From Paralvinella palmiformis (Eukaryota > Annelida > Polychaeta > Terebellida > Alvinellidae), in NCBI GenBank assembly GCA_025642065.1, contig JAODUP010000275.1, positions 124,001 to 188,000 on the forward strand: a DNA stretch of 64,000 nt, written 5' to 3'. Shown piece by piece: positions 23,652 through 35,055 of this stretch. The position numbers and the translations under genes are program-made. The notes below the pieces were generated by a model that had not been told where the DNA came from, did not search any database, and saw nothing but the letters and a program-made list of their open reading frames with translations. Position 1 is the first letter of the stretch, and the number at the start of each line of letters is the position of its first letter.

Positions 23652-24018
23652 TAGTGAGCTCCGGTGGCCTAGTGGTTAAGCACCCGGCACTTCGTGCCAA
23701 TGGTCGCAGGTTCGAACCCCGCAAGAAGTCGAAACTTTTCCAGGGATTAATTTCTCGGCTCACTACATCGTGGGTGGCTGACCACGTTAAATGGCGCTGC
23801 CGTCTCCACTGAATTATTTAAAATAAAGGGGGACGTTAAAAAAAACCCTGAGGACGTAAAACACTCTGGCAGTGACCACCCTCAGGGTATTTCGGCTCCA
23901 TCTTTCCATACTGCTCCCCTGTGAGTGGTGGGGGAGGATGTTTCTCAACCACTCCAACATAGAGGCTGTGCTGATTAAGTGACAGCCTGGGGATTCTCCC
24001 CGAACAACAAAACCTAAA
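23652..24018 (+). mobile_element. tRNA-derived SINE family 2, full copy 2 in tandem
   Basis: Nearly identical to the preceding copy; A box GGTGGCCTAGTGGTTAAGC, B box GGTTCGAACCCCGC. It is separated from copy 1 only by CAATCTTGAT, and the same octamer follows it at 24019-24026, so it was inserted at the target duplication of copy 1 (or the reverse). Confidence 0.88.
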
Positions 24019-24394
24019 CAATCTTGATAAAACATTATCTGTGGACAGTGAGTGAGTTGGTGAATATCTTGTTTAGCGTCGACACAAGTCTCATTTGGGA
24101 CACCTGAGAGAGGAAAGACTCTCTGATTATCGGATACGACACACTACAAAACACAAATTAAGTAATTGCTCTACTTGTGTCTACTTAAATATTGTACTTT
24201 TCATGGTTTATTTAGATGCTAGTATTGTCTATAAAAATTGTAAACACTCCCGTATTTAGTAATTCACAACAATATTTTGTCAGTATATTCTGGCTGTAAT
24301 AGTTAGATAAGAATTAGTTTATTATTTCCTAGATCTCTAGTAATACCTGTATGTTGGAAAGGTAATGAAATAAAAATATGAATAGGGGGGAGTA

Positions 24395-24503
24395 CTCACT
24401 ATTGGACAAAAAGATATGTTGTGTTGTATAAAGACCACCTCACTATTGGACAAGAAGATATGTTGTGTTGTATAAAGACCACCTCACTATTGGACAAGAA
24501 GAC
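24395..24503. repeat. 53-bp tandem repeat, two copies plus
   Basis: CTCACTATTGGACAAGAAGA followed by TATGTTGTGTTGTATAAAGA and CCAC, repeated. Confidence 0.88.
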
Positions 24504-25237
24504 AAACATCAATACAAGAGAAATTACAGAATGTTTGAAACACACAGATCTCAGGACTGATGTTGTCAAATGATCCAGAAACTTATCTCTGGATTTTTAC
24601 ACAGAACAAAGACCTTGATAATATTATATCAGAGAAGATAATTTTCTAGATAATTTCTAAAACCAGACATTTAATTTTAAATATGTAACTCCATTAATCT
24701 AGATGATGTTTTATTGACTTTAAAGGTGTCACAAATTATGGGGGGGGGTCATACAGTATATCACTGTATTTGATACAGAAAAATAACCATATCATTAGTC
24801 CGCTATTGAAGATTTGAACAGATAAGACAATTAAATTTCATATTTAATAAGCCAAGTTGGACTAAGAATAGCCGAAGAAAAGACACAAACACGAAATTTC
24901 AATGTTTAAGAGCACTGGCTCACAAATGGTGATATAAAATAATATCACCATTGATAGAATAAAAATATAAACTGGAATTTATATTAATAAGTTTAATAGC
25001 GAGAAGTGTATCGTTAATTACTGAGAAACGAAGTTAGGAGCTTTTCATATAACAACAAAATAAATGCTGATAAATATGAGTATTGGTATCTGTACAATAG
25101 TTTATCCAACAGTATAGGCGTTTGAAATTCCATGGTAATAATGTTAATATCAGCATTGATTCTTTACCATAAATATTAACAATGACAATAGCAAGTTGAT
25201 CTAGAATTGAAAATATTCAAGATATCAGAATGAGCAT

Positions 25238-25385
25238 GAGGTAATGTTATCAATTGTAATCGATTACAAGGTCTCAAACAATCATAATCGCCATCTTCAG
25301 ATGCCATCGATTACATTGTAAATGTAATCATAATCGATGATTACTTTAATGAGTACACAAGGTTATTGATTACTTCCTGTGTTGT
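25238..25385. mobile_element. GTAATCGATTAC-type MITE, copy 2
   Basis: Contains TTGTAATCGATTACAAGG, CATCGATTACATTGTAAATG and TAATCGATGATTACTTTAAT, partly self-complementary; same style as 15885-16015. Confidence 0.62.
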
Positions 25386-26023
25386 ATCATACCAAAAAAA
25401 ATCTATATTATCACAGCCTTTAGAAAGCAATATTATATCGATTCAACCTAATCCCAACCTGGAGTGAGTTTTTACACTATATTTCTTATATATATTATAA
25501 TTATACTATTTATTACTTAGAATTTACTTGACTCTAGTCATGCCATACATGATGCACCTTATAGCTAAATGTACATTTCCTAAATATTCAAACATGTCAA
25601 TTGTAAGATAATGGATTTAAATGGAATGTTAGTGCATTAGTGTGGTTGTGAATATGGGGTGTTTATCTATATCATAAGTCTGTCCAGCTGTTATCTTGTT
25701 GTAAAGGTATTCAGCCACTGGTACATACAGTGGCAATTACAGCTAGACAGTTGCTGGTTTAATTAGTGGTGTGCCAGATGAATTGGTAAATTCATCAGTT
25801 GTGTGATATGATTACAATCAATTTCATGTCTTGAATTAATCAAGACACTGAGTCACTCAGTCTTGATACATATCACATCACATCACCAGATCAATAAAAT
25901 CTACTTCTTTAAATCTTTTTATTAAGTAGTAATAAACTATTATATCGGTATTATATATGTAGCTGGGTGAATAAAAATGAAGCACCACAACGCTTTTGTG
26001 ATATACATTGTATTCATGATTTT

Positions 26024-26112
26024 AATCATGATTACTGAAATGTAATCCTAATCGATTACATTAAGAAATAATGTAATCATTGTATTTTGAAGTACCAGTA
26101 ATCATAATTAGA
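26024..26112. mobile_element. GTAATCGATTAC-type MITE, copy 3
   Basis: TGATTACTGAAATGTAATCC, TAATCGATTACATTAAG, ATAATGTAATCATTG. Overlaps the low-coordinate end of the FLYWCH fragment. Confidence 0.55.
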
Positions 26113-26290
26113 GGATGTCCATCTTTCAGTAAAAACCTTTGATCTGATAATATCATATCTGTAGAGAATGGGATCCTGTCCTTTTGCCCCTTTGGAGCCC
26201 CTTTACACAATCGACCTTTAAGCCTGGAACATTCCCATCTGATTGTTGACTTGTTCGCAGACTTTTTAGTGTAAGTATACCCTTCATTAC
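26061..26290 (-). pseudogene. FLYWCH zinc-finger fragment
   Basis: Reads EGYTYTKKSANKSTIRWECS then GRLCKGAP, the W-x-C and C-K-G core of a FLYWCH finger of the kind carried by MULE-type transposons. The C-terminal HxH part is not in frame. No transposase seen nearby. Confidence 0.6.
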
Positions 26291-27464
26291 ACACTTTCCT
26301 TGTCAAAATAGATTCATGATAGGTACAAAACTATCAGTGTAATAACATAAGAGGATATTCTTAGTTCCAGTGAGTTTATCCCTAATTACAATTGATATAT
26401 GTACAATGAAACATTAGTTATATTGCATTAAAATTATCTTGTAAAAGACATTTAACCAATTTATGTATTATCTTTATTATTTTCATTTAATCATAGACCT
26501 ATTTATTTATCATGAGAATGTTTTATGAACCATAGCAAATTAAAAACATAACACAAAAATATTAATGATGGGGCTAAAGACTGAAGAGCAAAAGACCTGG
26601 GCCCCATAGAGAATAGTCTGTCAACCAGGTGCATGTACTATAGGGTGTAGCTAAATAATACAATTACTGACATTCTGACTGAAATAGTTTTCTCTCAAAA
26701 CAAAGCTTATGATGCATTTTATGTAAATATTATTATGCCAGTAAAACATTAATAAATACATCATATTCTCTTGCTTATGTATTTTCATAAAATATCAGAA
26801 GTAATTTCCTTTCAGAGTACTTGCCTATTTTGTGTTGATGAATACTAGAACTTGGTCAGATTGAAAATGACCATGTACTTGAATTGGTGTGTGTGTGTTC
26901 AACACAGATACCAAACTGAGAGTCTCATCTATAAAAGGTTTATATCAGAAAAGGAAGATGGAGATCATTCACATAAGGAGGTAGAGGTCAAAACAGGCAA
27001 GCCAAACCCAGACTAATTTTGATCACCCTCACCACCACCCAACTGAAATGGGATATCCTGAAACACAGAGCGATGGGCGAACATCTTCATAATCCCCAGA
27101 TCTGACTCATGCAGAGAGTGGAAAAATACTGCAGGCTGAGCTGAAAAAGAGACAAGAGGAAGGAGAAGTTGATTTGGTGATCAGAAGAAATCAGATCACC
27201 AAATTACAGAGAACAACAGTCAGGCGTAAAGTAACGGACCGGCTAGCAACAACTGAACAACCACCTTGTGATGCTGGAAATGACACAGATGGTGTGCCTG
27301 TACCTGATAACACAGTGACTGCTAACAAAACCAGAACAGAAGATGTCACTAGTAGTGGTCACTAGCAATTGGTCGGAAAACAACCATCATATTGACATCA
27401 GCCCACACCAGAAAATGAAACCATTGTAGTAAACATTAACCCAGGTAAGCTGACTAGAGACTCA

Positions 27465-27833
27465 TTGATGATGTTATACACCAACGCTGACATGCTGACA
27501 AACAAAATGAAGGAACTGCAGCTACTCACAGAAAAATACTGTTTGGACGTTGTTATGGTTACGGAGATTAAACTAAAGTACTTGATGGATCCAATATGTG
27601 TAAGCAGTTTCAGCATGGGAGGATATCAAGTCTATACCAACCTAGAAGGAGAAGAACACAGATGGGTCACAGCCAAAAACATCTCCAACACCATTGATCC
27701 ATTAGTCACGGAGGTCAAATTTGATACAAGCTACAATGAAGGTGTATGGCTGAAAGTGACACTGAGAGGAAATTATCAGTCGTTACTGGGATGCATTTAT
27801 AGAAGTCCCTCAAACTCACTGCCAAATAATTAA
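27465..27833 (+). pseudogene. AP-endonuclease fragment of the CR1-like LINE
   Basis: Reads YTNADMLTNKMKELQLLTEK, then LDVVMVTEIKLKYLMDP with the TEIK catalytic Glu, then GYQVYTNLEGEEHR, and TLRGNYQSLLGCIYRSPSN. It stops at 27831 and the rest of the domain continues in broken frames to about 28200. Confidence 0.75.
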
Positions 27834-28313
27834 AAACTGTGTGATCTTCTCCAGATGGCCAAAATTGACTCTGGCTACTCCCATATTTTAATTTGAGGGG
27901 ACCAATTACCATGAGGGGTTGACTGACCACTTCCAAGCAAGTAGACCACCACAGTCAGAAGTTTCTCGACATATGCTGAGATCTATACCTTTTTCAACAG
28001 GTATCCAAATCAACGCGAGTCAGACATGGTTAGAAAGAAAACTTGCTGGACCTCATCCTGACAAGTGATGATCAGATGGTACAGGGCATAGAGTTCTTAC
28101 GTGGACTGGGTATCAGTGACCATTTATGCCTACTGATGGATATCCATGTGTACACACAAACTGAAATGGACAAGAAACCCAGACTGTGAAGAAGTGCAAA
28201 GCCTGAAAACAATATAAATCAACAAAGAGTGATGCTGACCACATCAGAGCGTTCCAAGTGAAGAATGAGAAATATCTGACCTCAAAGCTTTTTGGAGATA
28301 CTGCAACTCCAAA

Positions 28314-29200
28314 TTGAAGAACAAACCCAGGATTGGTGACATTAAGACTAATGATGATACAAAAACTCAATGTGATCTGGTAAAGGATGATATCCTGAAC
28401 ACCTATTTTGCCAGTGTATTCATCCGTGAGAATATGGAAGATACGTCATCACTAGAAACTAAGTATCGTGGCCCCCCACTCTCTGATGTAAACATAACAG
28501 CAGAATTGGTACAGAAAAGGCTGACCAAGTTGAACCTCAATAAAGCACCTGGACCAGACAAAATTCACCCAAGAGTCCTGAAGGAGATGGCTGATGTCAT
28601 TTCATCACACCTAAGTGTCATCTTCCATAAATCACTCAGTGAATGTCGACTTCCCACTCTCTGGAAAATTGGAAACATCACACTAATACATAAGAAAGGT
28701 AGCAGATCAACTGCTGGTAATTACAGACCAGTAAGTCTGACCTCTATAATAGGAAAAGTCATGGAGTCAGTAATACGTGACCACTTGGTACATTATATGA
28801 TGGAAAATCAATTATTCTGTGATGCCCAACATGGCTTTGTTCAGGGGAGGTCACGTATGACCCAACTACTCACAGTCTTAGAACTGTGGACTCTGGTGAC
28901 CCAATCAACGCAGTGAACCTCGATTTCCGCAAGGCTTTCGATTCTGTACCGCACCAGAGACTCCATGCTAAGATAGCAGCATATGGATTAAACTGGACAG
29001 GATACAAGCTTTCCCGACTGATCGTAAACAACGTGTAGTAGTGAATAGATGGCTGGAAGTGTTCAGTGGTATTCCTCAAGGGAGAGTTCTCTGGCCCATA
29101 CTGTTTGTCATCTTCATCAATGACCTACCCGATATGATACGCAGTACAGCACATATATATTTGCTGACGAAACAAAGGTCTATAGGAAATCCTCCTCATA
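28314..29200 (+). pseudogene. RT domain of the CR1-like LINE
   Basis: The open part (28314-28916) encodes KLNLNKAPGPDKIHPRVLKE, LIHKKGSRSTAGNYRPVSLT and NQLFCDAQHGFVQGRSRMT. A frameshift at about 28895 leads to NLDFRKAFDSVPHQRLHAKI in another frame. The active-site block is damaged: FADDTK appears as LLTKQ because of a deletion near 29162. Confidence 0.83.
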
Positions 29201-31419
29201 GAATGACTGCGCCGAATTGAAAGCGGATCTCCAATGACTTGTTTAAGCGTCTGAGAAGTGGCAACTGCAGTTCAATTCAAGTTGCCGTCCTCTAAAATAG
29301 AGAAGGACCTCGGTGTCTATATTGATGAGAAGCTAAAACTCCACCGGCACATATCAGTTACTGTTAACAAGTCCAGTATATGATGCTGTGGCTCATCAAC
29401 AAGTCACTTGTCAGAGCCAACCTGAACTGTGGAAGCATCATTTTGGCATCCACACTATCAGATGGATAAATCGACAGCGAAAAAGGTTCAGCTTCAAGCA
29501 ACAAAGTTAGTCCTACACCTGAAGCATCTGTCTTATGAACAGCGGCTAGTTGCCCTGAGGCTTCCATCACTCATTTTTAGAAGACGGCGACACAAGTGTA
29601 CAAGATTATGAATGTGATAGACCGACTTGACCCAAGAGCATTCTTCAACAGAGCACTCAATGAACGAACCAGAGGTCATAGTCAGAGGTTATTCGTGGGG
29701 CGCTGTCCAAGGAAAAACTCATTCAGCTAGTGAGTGGTTCAGGACTGGAACTCATTATCAGATCATATTGTCACAGCCCCTATCCTAAATTATTTTAAGT
29801 CTAGACTCGACAAGCACTAGAAAGACAGCATATACACAACACCATAGACTATATAACAAGAAACTACAAAATTAGTCAAGACAGGCCTTTTATTCCGTAT
29901 TCTGATATCCTGGTATAAGTAGTTTCCATCCATTTCTACCTCAACAAGAAGTATCCAAGTCTGATTTTAAAAACATACCTTAACTATAAGATTGCCCAAC
30001 CCCTGTATTAGGTGCGCCACTGAGTTCCAAAACCCAGGATTAACAATAAACGATAAATGCACAATAAACTATATATATATATTCAGATTTGACAGTGAAC
30101 AGAAGCTGCCATGTTTCTACAATATGTAGGTCAACCAATTAGCAATAATGACAATCTGTATATTTAGTTATGAATATTACGTTACACATATATTAATTGG
30201 TATTTATTGAAAGATCGCTATAATACGTTAATTACATTTAACACAGTCTATGTGGTGTTTGTTTATTGTGGTTTACAAAACGTCTCTTGTGTGATAGACA
30301 ATTCGATCTTTAGAAAGTTTTTCATCAGTTCTGCTCCAAGATTGTGACCATGAGTCATCCAAATCAGACGTTCAGAGAAGGCTAGAACTAGAATAGACTA
30401 GTAAACAGCTCGGTTTATCTTCATTCTGGACTCTTGCACCCAACACGACATATACTATGCCTATATAGATAGTCACACAGCTATATAGTGCCCATCCCAT
30501 TCTTTTTTTACCTTTCTAACCACAACAAACCGTAGTTTATTGGAATATGTTATATTGCACTGTTTAATTACTATATTCCATTAACTGGTTAACATATAGT
30601 CATAGACTTTAGCGATACAACCACGTGTATTTTTGTTAATTAATGATTAATAAAACACACTTTATGACAACCGAATCATAACATTCTCGACTATTTCATT
30701 ATTATAGTTTCATATTTCTAAAATAATATAACTTCCCAAACTTAATTCATTTATTTAACATATACAAAATATATTGATCAATTCATTGTTATTCTGTAAT
30801 CAAAATATACACCATTTGTAACAAAACAGAGTTATAAATGCTATATGAATGTCTATATATTTACTCTCAGTGTATACAAGCATTCTTATATTATTATTAT
30901 TGGTCAATAAAGAGTATATCTATGATAAAAGCTCTACTTTAGCAGCCACGCCCATAACTTATCATAAAGACTTCCGTTTGGTGACTTCGTTTAACTTGTG
31001 AGAATTGTCACAAATGCGACAACGATCAGGTTGCAGAAATTATTTTGGTTGGCAAAATGTAAATGAGATACCACTCAGTATGCCGTAACATTATGTTTTG
31101 TTTAACTTCTAAAATAAACAACTTAAAAAAACTCGTACGACTCGATGCACAGCCCATTTATGGCAGCTGTTTACCCAGACATTTAACCTTTAAAGTTTGA
31201 ACAAGGTACAAAAGTACACACACGCGTTTTGTGTCACAACGTGGTAATCGACTAATTTAAAGTATACTGTGAAGTGTGAATGCATATTTACAATAATCAT
31301 ATATGTCGTTGTGGTGTACACGGTGATTGGATTCCTTTTACTACTTTTCATGGACCTTTGAAATGGATATTACCGATAAAGGAAGGTGACAACTCGCGAC
31401 ATATTATTGAGGTCATAGT

Positions 31420-31456
<37 letters not shown>

Positions 31457-31491
31457 CTAATTTTTAAATCGGTTGACATATAGAAATGTGG

Positions 31492-31531
<40 letters not shown>

Positions 31532-31734
31532 ATGGAGCTCATCGGTGGAGAACCAGCTCCGGATATGATGGCAACTGTGACGTGGTGCAGTTATGTCTTA
31601 TGGCTAACGTAAAGTCTGAATTAATTGAAGACATTGATAATGATGTTGTGATATGTTACAAATACACCTGTGTCGATTTTATTTATAATTACGCTCATAC
31701 GCGTATTAATTCTGCTTCCTATTTGTTACAATAA

Positions 31735-32470
31735 ATTGTTTACCTGACCTAATCTAAGGACTACTTGTTTGGAATTGGAGCGACTGAGTTGACATCAATG
31801 ACACATCAGGACCAACACCAACTATATAGTCTTTATACAGCCGGCTCAATTGGAGCCTGTCCTATACTAAAAGTAAATCAGTCGGCAATATTTGTAAATA
31901 TCAGCTGATATACGTATGTCTCCCCCCTCCATTGTCGTACAAAAGGGGAGAGACATTGGATATAGTTTGTGTTTTAGTTGAAGCTACCATCCACAAACCT
32001 ATATGCCTTAATCAATATAAATAGTCTATTTACTTGGAGCCGAAAGCTGGCCCTGTGAAGACAGAAAATGACCACAATATAGTGTGATGGTTTTAGAGAA
32101 AGGCGAACACCAGCAAACTATGAAAAGAGAATTCGTTTGTTTAATTGTGTATTAAACTAGTTAATTTAGCTTTTGTTGTTTGGACGTGCATATATATTGA
32201 CATAAACGGTAAAGAATTCAATGGAGGATAAATTGTCTTGGGATCTTGTCCAATTTGATGGAAACTGAATTAACTGGTTAAAGCCTAGAGCCAGTAGAGG
32301 ATATGCCACATAGTAATTGTTCCACATTATGACAGATTCGTGTAAAGTTCTATATATTGGTGTTTTTGACGCTCTGCTCGAAAACTCTAGATCTACTGTC
32401 ACTTAACATTCTGACATATATGGAAATAAGATCAAATAACAAATACTGTAAGTAAATTAATTAAGTTGAT

Positions 32471-32513
<43 letters not shown>

Positions 32514-33060
32514 ATTAAGTTCAAGCAGCAAAAGCATTACTATTATGTTAGAATCATTGTCAGTTTATATATGTGTGTGTAATTATTAAATAGCTCACCT
32601 TGCTAATTGGTGCCTATATTTATCAGTATTCCGATTAATTCTGTTTAAGCAACCATAAATTGAATAATACCGATTCTTGTTTAGGAAATCCAAGTTATGG
32701 CAAACTTATCATAAAACGATATGATTGGTTTGTTTCGAGGGTGTGTCTGGCGTATGTTTATTCTAATCGCCATGCAAATAGGTTCGTAGACGTATCACTC
32801 CGCCATTGGGCAGCCGAGATCACCCGTTTCGTCGTCGTCACTTTGGGGGGCTGGTAAAATAGTTATCGTCCCCCGTGCTTTATTCTCTGAAATTAAATAA
32901 GTTTTTAATTATTTGATCAAATGAAGAACTAGAATTGGCAGACTCATTTTTGTTTATCGTGCACAAAAACTGAAGAATGGCATTTCGATGAATCTGATGT
33001 GTCACCTTTTTACATAAAATCGGAAAAACCCAGACTAAATTCCCAGTGACGACTACATGA
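31735..33060. other. No gene seen
   Basis: AT-rich DNA without recognisable protein; one (TG)n array at 32479-32511. Not shared with block 1 of the duplication. Confidence 0.55.
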
Positions 33061-33078
33061 TATTACTTACGCGAGTGA

Positions 33079-33128
33079 AGGACACTGAATGGCCTAAATT
33101 GGGCCGATGTGTCGTTAAACAACATTCA
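33079..33128 (+). mobile_element. 5'-truncated SINE tail between short direct repeats
   Basis: The segment from GGACACTGAATGGCC to TCGTTAAACAACATTCATCC resembles a SINE 3' end. TACTTACGCGAGTGA before it and TACTTATGCGAGTGA after it look like a target duplication. Confidence 0.5.
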
Positions 33129-33146
33129 TCCTACTTATGCGAGTGA

Positions 33147-33300
33147 GGGGTGTCTCCGTGGTCTAGCGGTAGCTCATTGGATCACAGATCACTACCACCT
33201 GAGTTCGAACCTCGGCGTGGGCACATCTGAACAGTGTTTCATCTTTTACGTCGCTTCATTACCGTTGGAGGTCGGTCGGCCCATTTAGCCTACAATAATT
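33147..33300 (+). mobile_element. tRNA-derived SINE family 1, 3'-truncated
   Basis: GGGGTGTCTCCGTGGTCTAG head, B box AGTTCGAACCTCGG, body to CGGCCCATTTAGCCTAC, after which the family sequence stops. Confidence 0.8.
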
Positions 33301-33629
33301 CCATATAAAAATATTGAATGCTGGGCAAAAACTCGTGTACGCGATGGTCTCATTTTATCATTATTATTGAACCATTGTCAGTTTATCTGCGTATTGAAAT
33401 TATGATATTTAGAAGGTTTTTAAACCGCGGACACTAAAAGATTAAAGACAGGTTATGCCTGCATTATTGTGACCGATTAATACCTGTTGACGGAAATTAA
33501 ATACAGCATTGAAATTTTAATTATTGAGGTTTTCCGTTACCTGAGCAGCCATTTTTATGCCTAGAGTGCAGAAATTACTGCATTTAAATGGTACTTATTT
33601 ATTTTCAGCTAGTTAAAGTATTTTACTAT

Positions 33630-33765
33630 ACTACACCAATTGCCGCATATATGGAATAAGTGGATATGCAGTATTCCAAATTATAATGCGAGTTTATTCG
33701 CAGTATTTTTCTGATGAGGTAAGATGCAATTATTCATAGTGTCAAGTCTGTATAGGTAATCGATA
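33630..33765 (+). mobile_element. LINE RT C-terminal remnant
   Basis: CCGCATATATGGAATAAGTG and GCAGTATTCCAAATTATAAT match 14897-14940. It ends beside duplicated block 33774-34070, as the first copy does beside 15030. Confidence 0.6.
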
Positions 33766-34028
33766 TTCCCCGGATGCCCGCAATTAATCGACGTAACACT
33801 ACAGACCGGATGTCTATACATCCAGTGGAAAAGTATACATACTACAGGTTGTATACGAAAACAAAAAGGGATGTGACAGTGTAAGACAAACACATTTTCA
33901 AATAATTTATTTCGAGTGAAGTATAAATCATAAAATCTTGGTATCATTAGTAAATCGTGTTTACATGGATCAGTTGTACAAATGATGGCATCAGTGACTG
34001 ACAGTAATATGTTGTAGACTAAACGTAG

Positions 34029-34330
34029 TCAGTGTCCTGAAGGAACCAATTCTGTGTACCTGTCATCAGGATTCTTTTCCTCAATTGGTTGAGTATCGCG
34101 TGTTGGTCCTGGATCATTGTACACCTGCTGATAATGGATGTTGATCCAGCGACAGAGCGATTGCCTGTTGATGACGACGACGACGATGACGATCAGCATC
34201 ATCGCTGATAAGACACACAAGATCCAGATTGTCTGAGAGTAATCTGTATGATGTTCTGGCCACTCACCAGGTGGAGCCGTGGTGCTGATAGGCATCACCC
34301 TCTTCTGAACAATGATCTCGTCGTAGAATT
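34029..34330 (-). CDS. Copy B receptor exon 3 (stalk, membrane segment, tail)
   Basis: Acceptor TTTCTCTAG before 34330, stop TGA at 34031-34029. It encodes the stalk, the single hydrophobic segment and the charged tail ending DDRYTELVPSGH. Confidence 0.75.
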
Positions 34331-34700
34331 CTAGAGAAACAACAAAGAGTGAAACCCTACTGAGTGTAGAATACCGGATATCAACAGGTGAATATTATCA
34401 TCGTGATTAAGTTCTCCCACGAACCCCTCAATTACCACTACCATTTGGAAGTATATAGTCTGCAAACAAACAAGGATTAAACGTGTTTATTATTGATAAA
34501 ACTTATCCTGGTTACGGTATACTTACTTGGACATATACGTTTACAGTTGGCTTCAGTGAATCTGTCCATGTTCTTGTAGCATATGTTGGAACATGGTACA
34601 CATTTGGTGTTATCTAACGGAAATAAGTAAATTATCAATACTAGTGGATCATATACTGCAAACAAGTGGCACGTATCTCTCTCTCTCTCTCTCTCTCTCT

Positions 34701-34754
<54 letters not shown>

Positions 34755-35055
34755 AATCAAAGGAAACTGCATCCTCGGAATCAAAAAGGATTTTGTTCGC
34801 GAAATGGTATGATTTAATACTACAACAACAACTACTACTACTACAACTACTACTACAACATAATGGATAACAACATCTGTAGGAACATTAAAATGTAAGA
34901 ACGATGATAAGAATATATAACCTACCATCCAGAACATGATATCCTTCGGGACATTTTTCATTTGGAGCTTTTAGTATTTCCCTGCTCGAAGCCCCCACAC
35001 AGGTAATACAGCTAATTACAATAAGAACTGGCGTCAAGTCGAAGATATTTATCAT
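34029..35055 (-). CDS. Small TNF-receptor-like membrane protein, BCMA/TACI-type cysteine module (copy B)
   Basis: A complete three-exon gene: 35055-34926, 34613-34527, 34330-34029, 172 residues, phases all agree. Residues 1-22 are a signal peptide (MINIFDLTPVLIVISC...). Next comes a six-cysteine module split by intron 1, starting CPEGYHVL and continuing CVPCSNIC then CKRIC. The spacing (C-x2-C-x3-C, then C-x3-C) is that of BCMA/TACI modules of the TNF-receptor superfamily. A Thr/Pro stalk, one membrane segment (about residues 102-122, ILCVLSAMMLIVIVVVVI) and a 45-residue tail follow. The tail holds PIEE, which fits the short TRAF-binding pattern P/S/A/T-x-Q/E-E. Intron 1 contains a CT/TG/AG microsatellite. 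It is paralogous to the gene at 17-20 kb. The superfamily assignment rests on cysteine spacing and architecture only. Confidence 0.72.
34527..34613 (-). CDS. Copy B receptor exon 2 (cysteine module)
   Basis: An 87-bp exon between acceptor TTCCGTTAG and donor CCAA/GTAAGT. It encodes NTKCVPCSNICYKNMDRF and TEANCKRICP. Exon length and both phases are identical to those of the paralogue exon at 19791-19877. Confidence 0.78.
34675..34750. repeat. (CT)n(TG)n(AG)n compound microsatellite
   Basis: CT run, TG run, AG run in series inside intron 1 of the copy B receptor. The CT and AG runs are complementary with the TG run as the loop. Confidence 0.97.
34926..35055 (-). CDS. Copy B receptor exon 1 (signal peptide)
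   Basis: Start ATG at 35055-35053, chosen because the signal peptide begins there. The frame is also open further upstream, so a longer leader is possible. Ends GGATG/GTAGGT, one base over, after CPEGYHVLD. Confidence 0.7.

Larger units (their letters stand above)
24030..26020. other. No gene seen
   Basis: AT-rich non-coding DNA with the 53-bp tandem repeat and one GTAATC MITE copy; no open frame of note. Confidence 0.6.
26950..29880 (+). mobile_element. Decayed CR1-like LINE with endonuclease and RT
   Basis: Order on the plus strand: a charged ORF1-like end (27100-27365), an AP-endonuclease start at 27465-27830 (MLYTNADMLTNKMKELQLLT, VVMVTEIK), an RT at 28314-29200, and a C-terminal domain to about 29830 (DRLDPRAFFNRALNERTRGH). 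There are many stops and frameshifts. The AT-rich 3' end runs out near 29880. Confidence 0.82.
30605..34070. repeat. Segmental duplication block 2 (partner of 13733-16416)
   Basis: Contains the second copy of the non-coding block (30605-31420, about 95% similar by eye) and the copy of 16074-16416 at 33774-34070, which runs into the last exon of the copy B receptor. 31430-33630 has no counterpart in block 1. Confidence 0.85.

Noticed and set aside
24160..24600. Possible CRISPR-like array from regularly spaced repeats
   Set aside because: Only two and a half direct 53-bp units with no distinct spacers, in a eukaryotic setting; simple tandem repeat.
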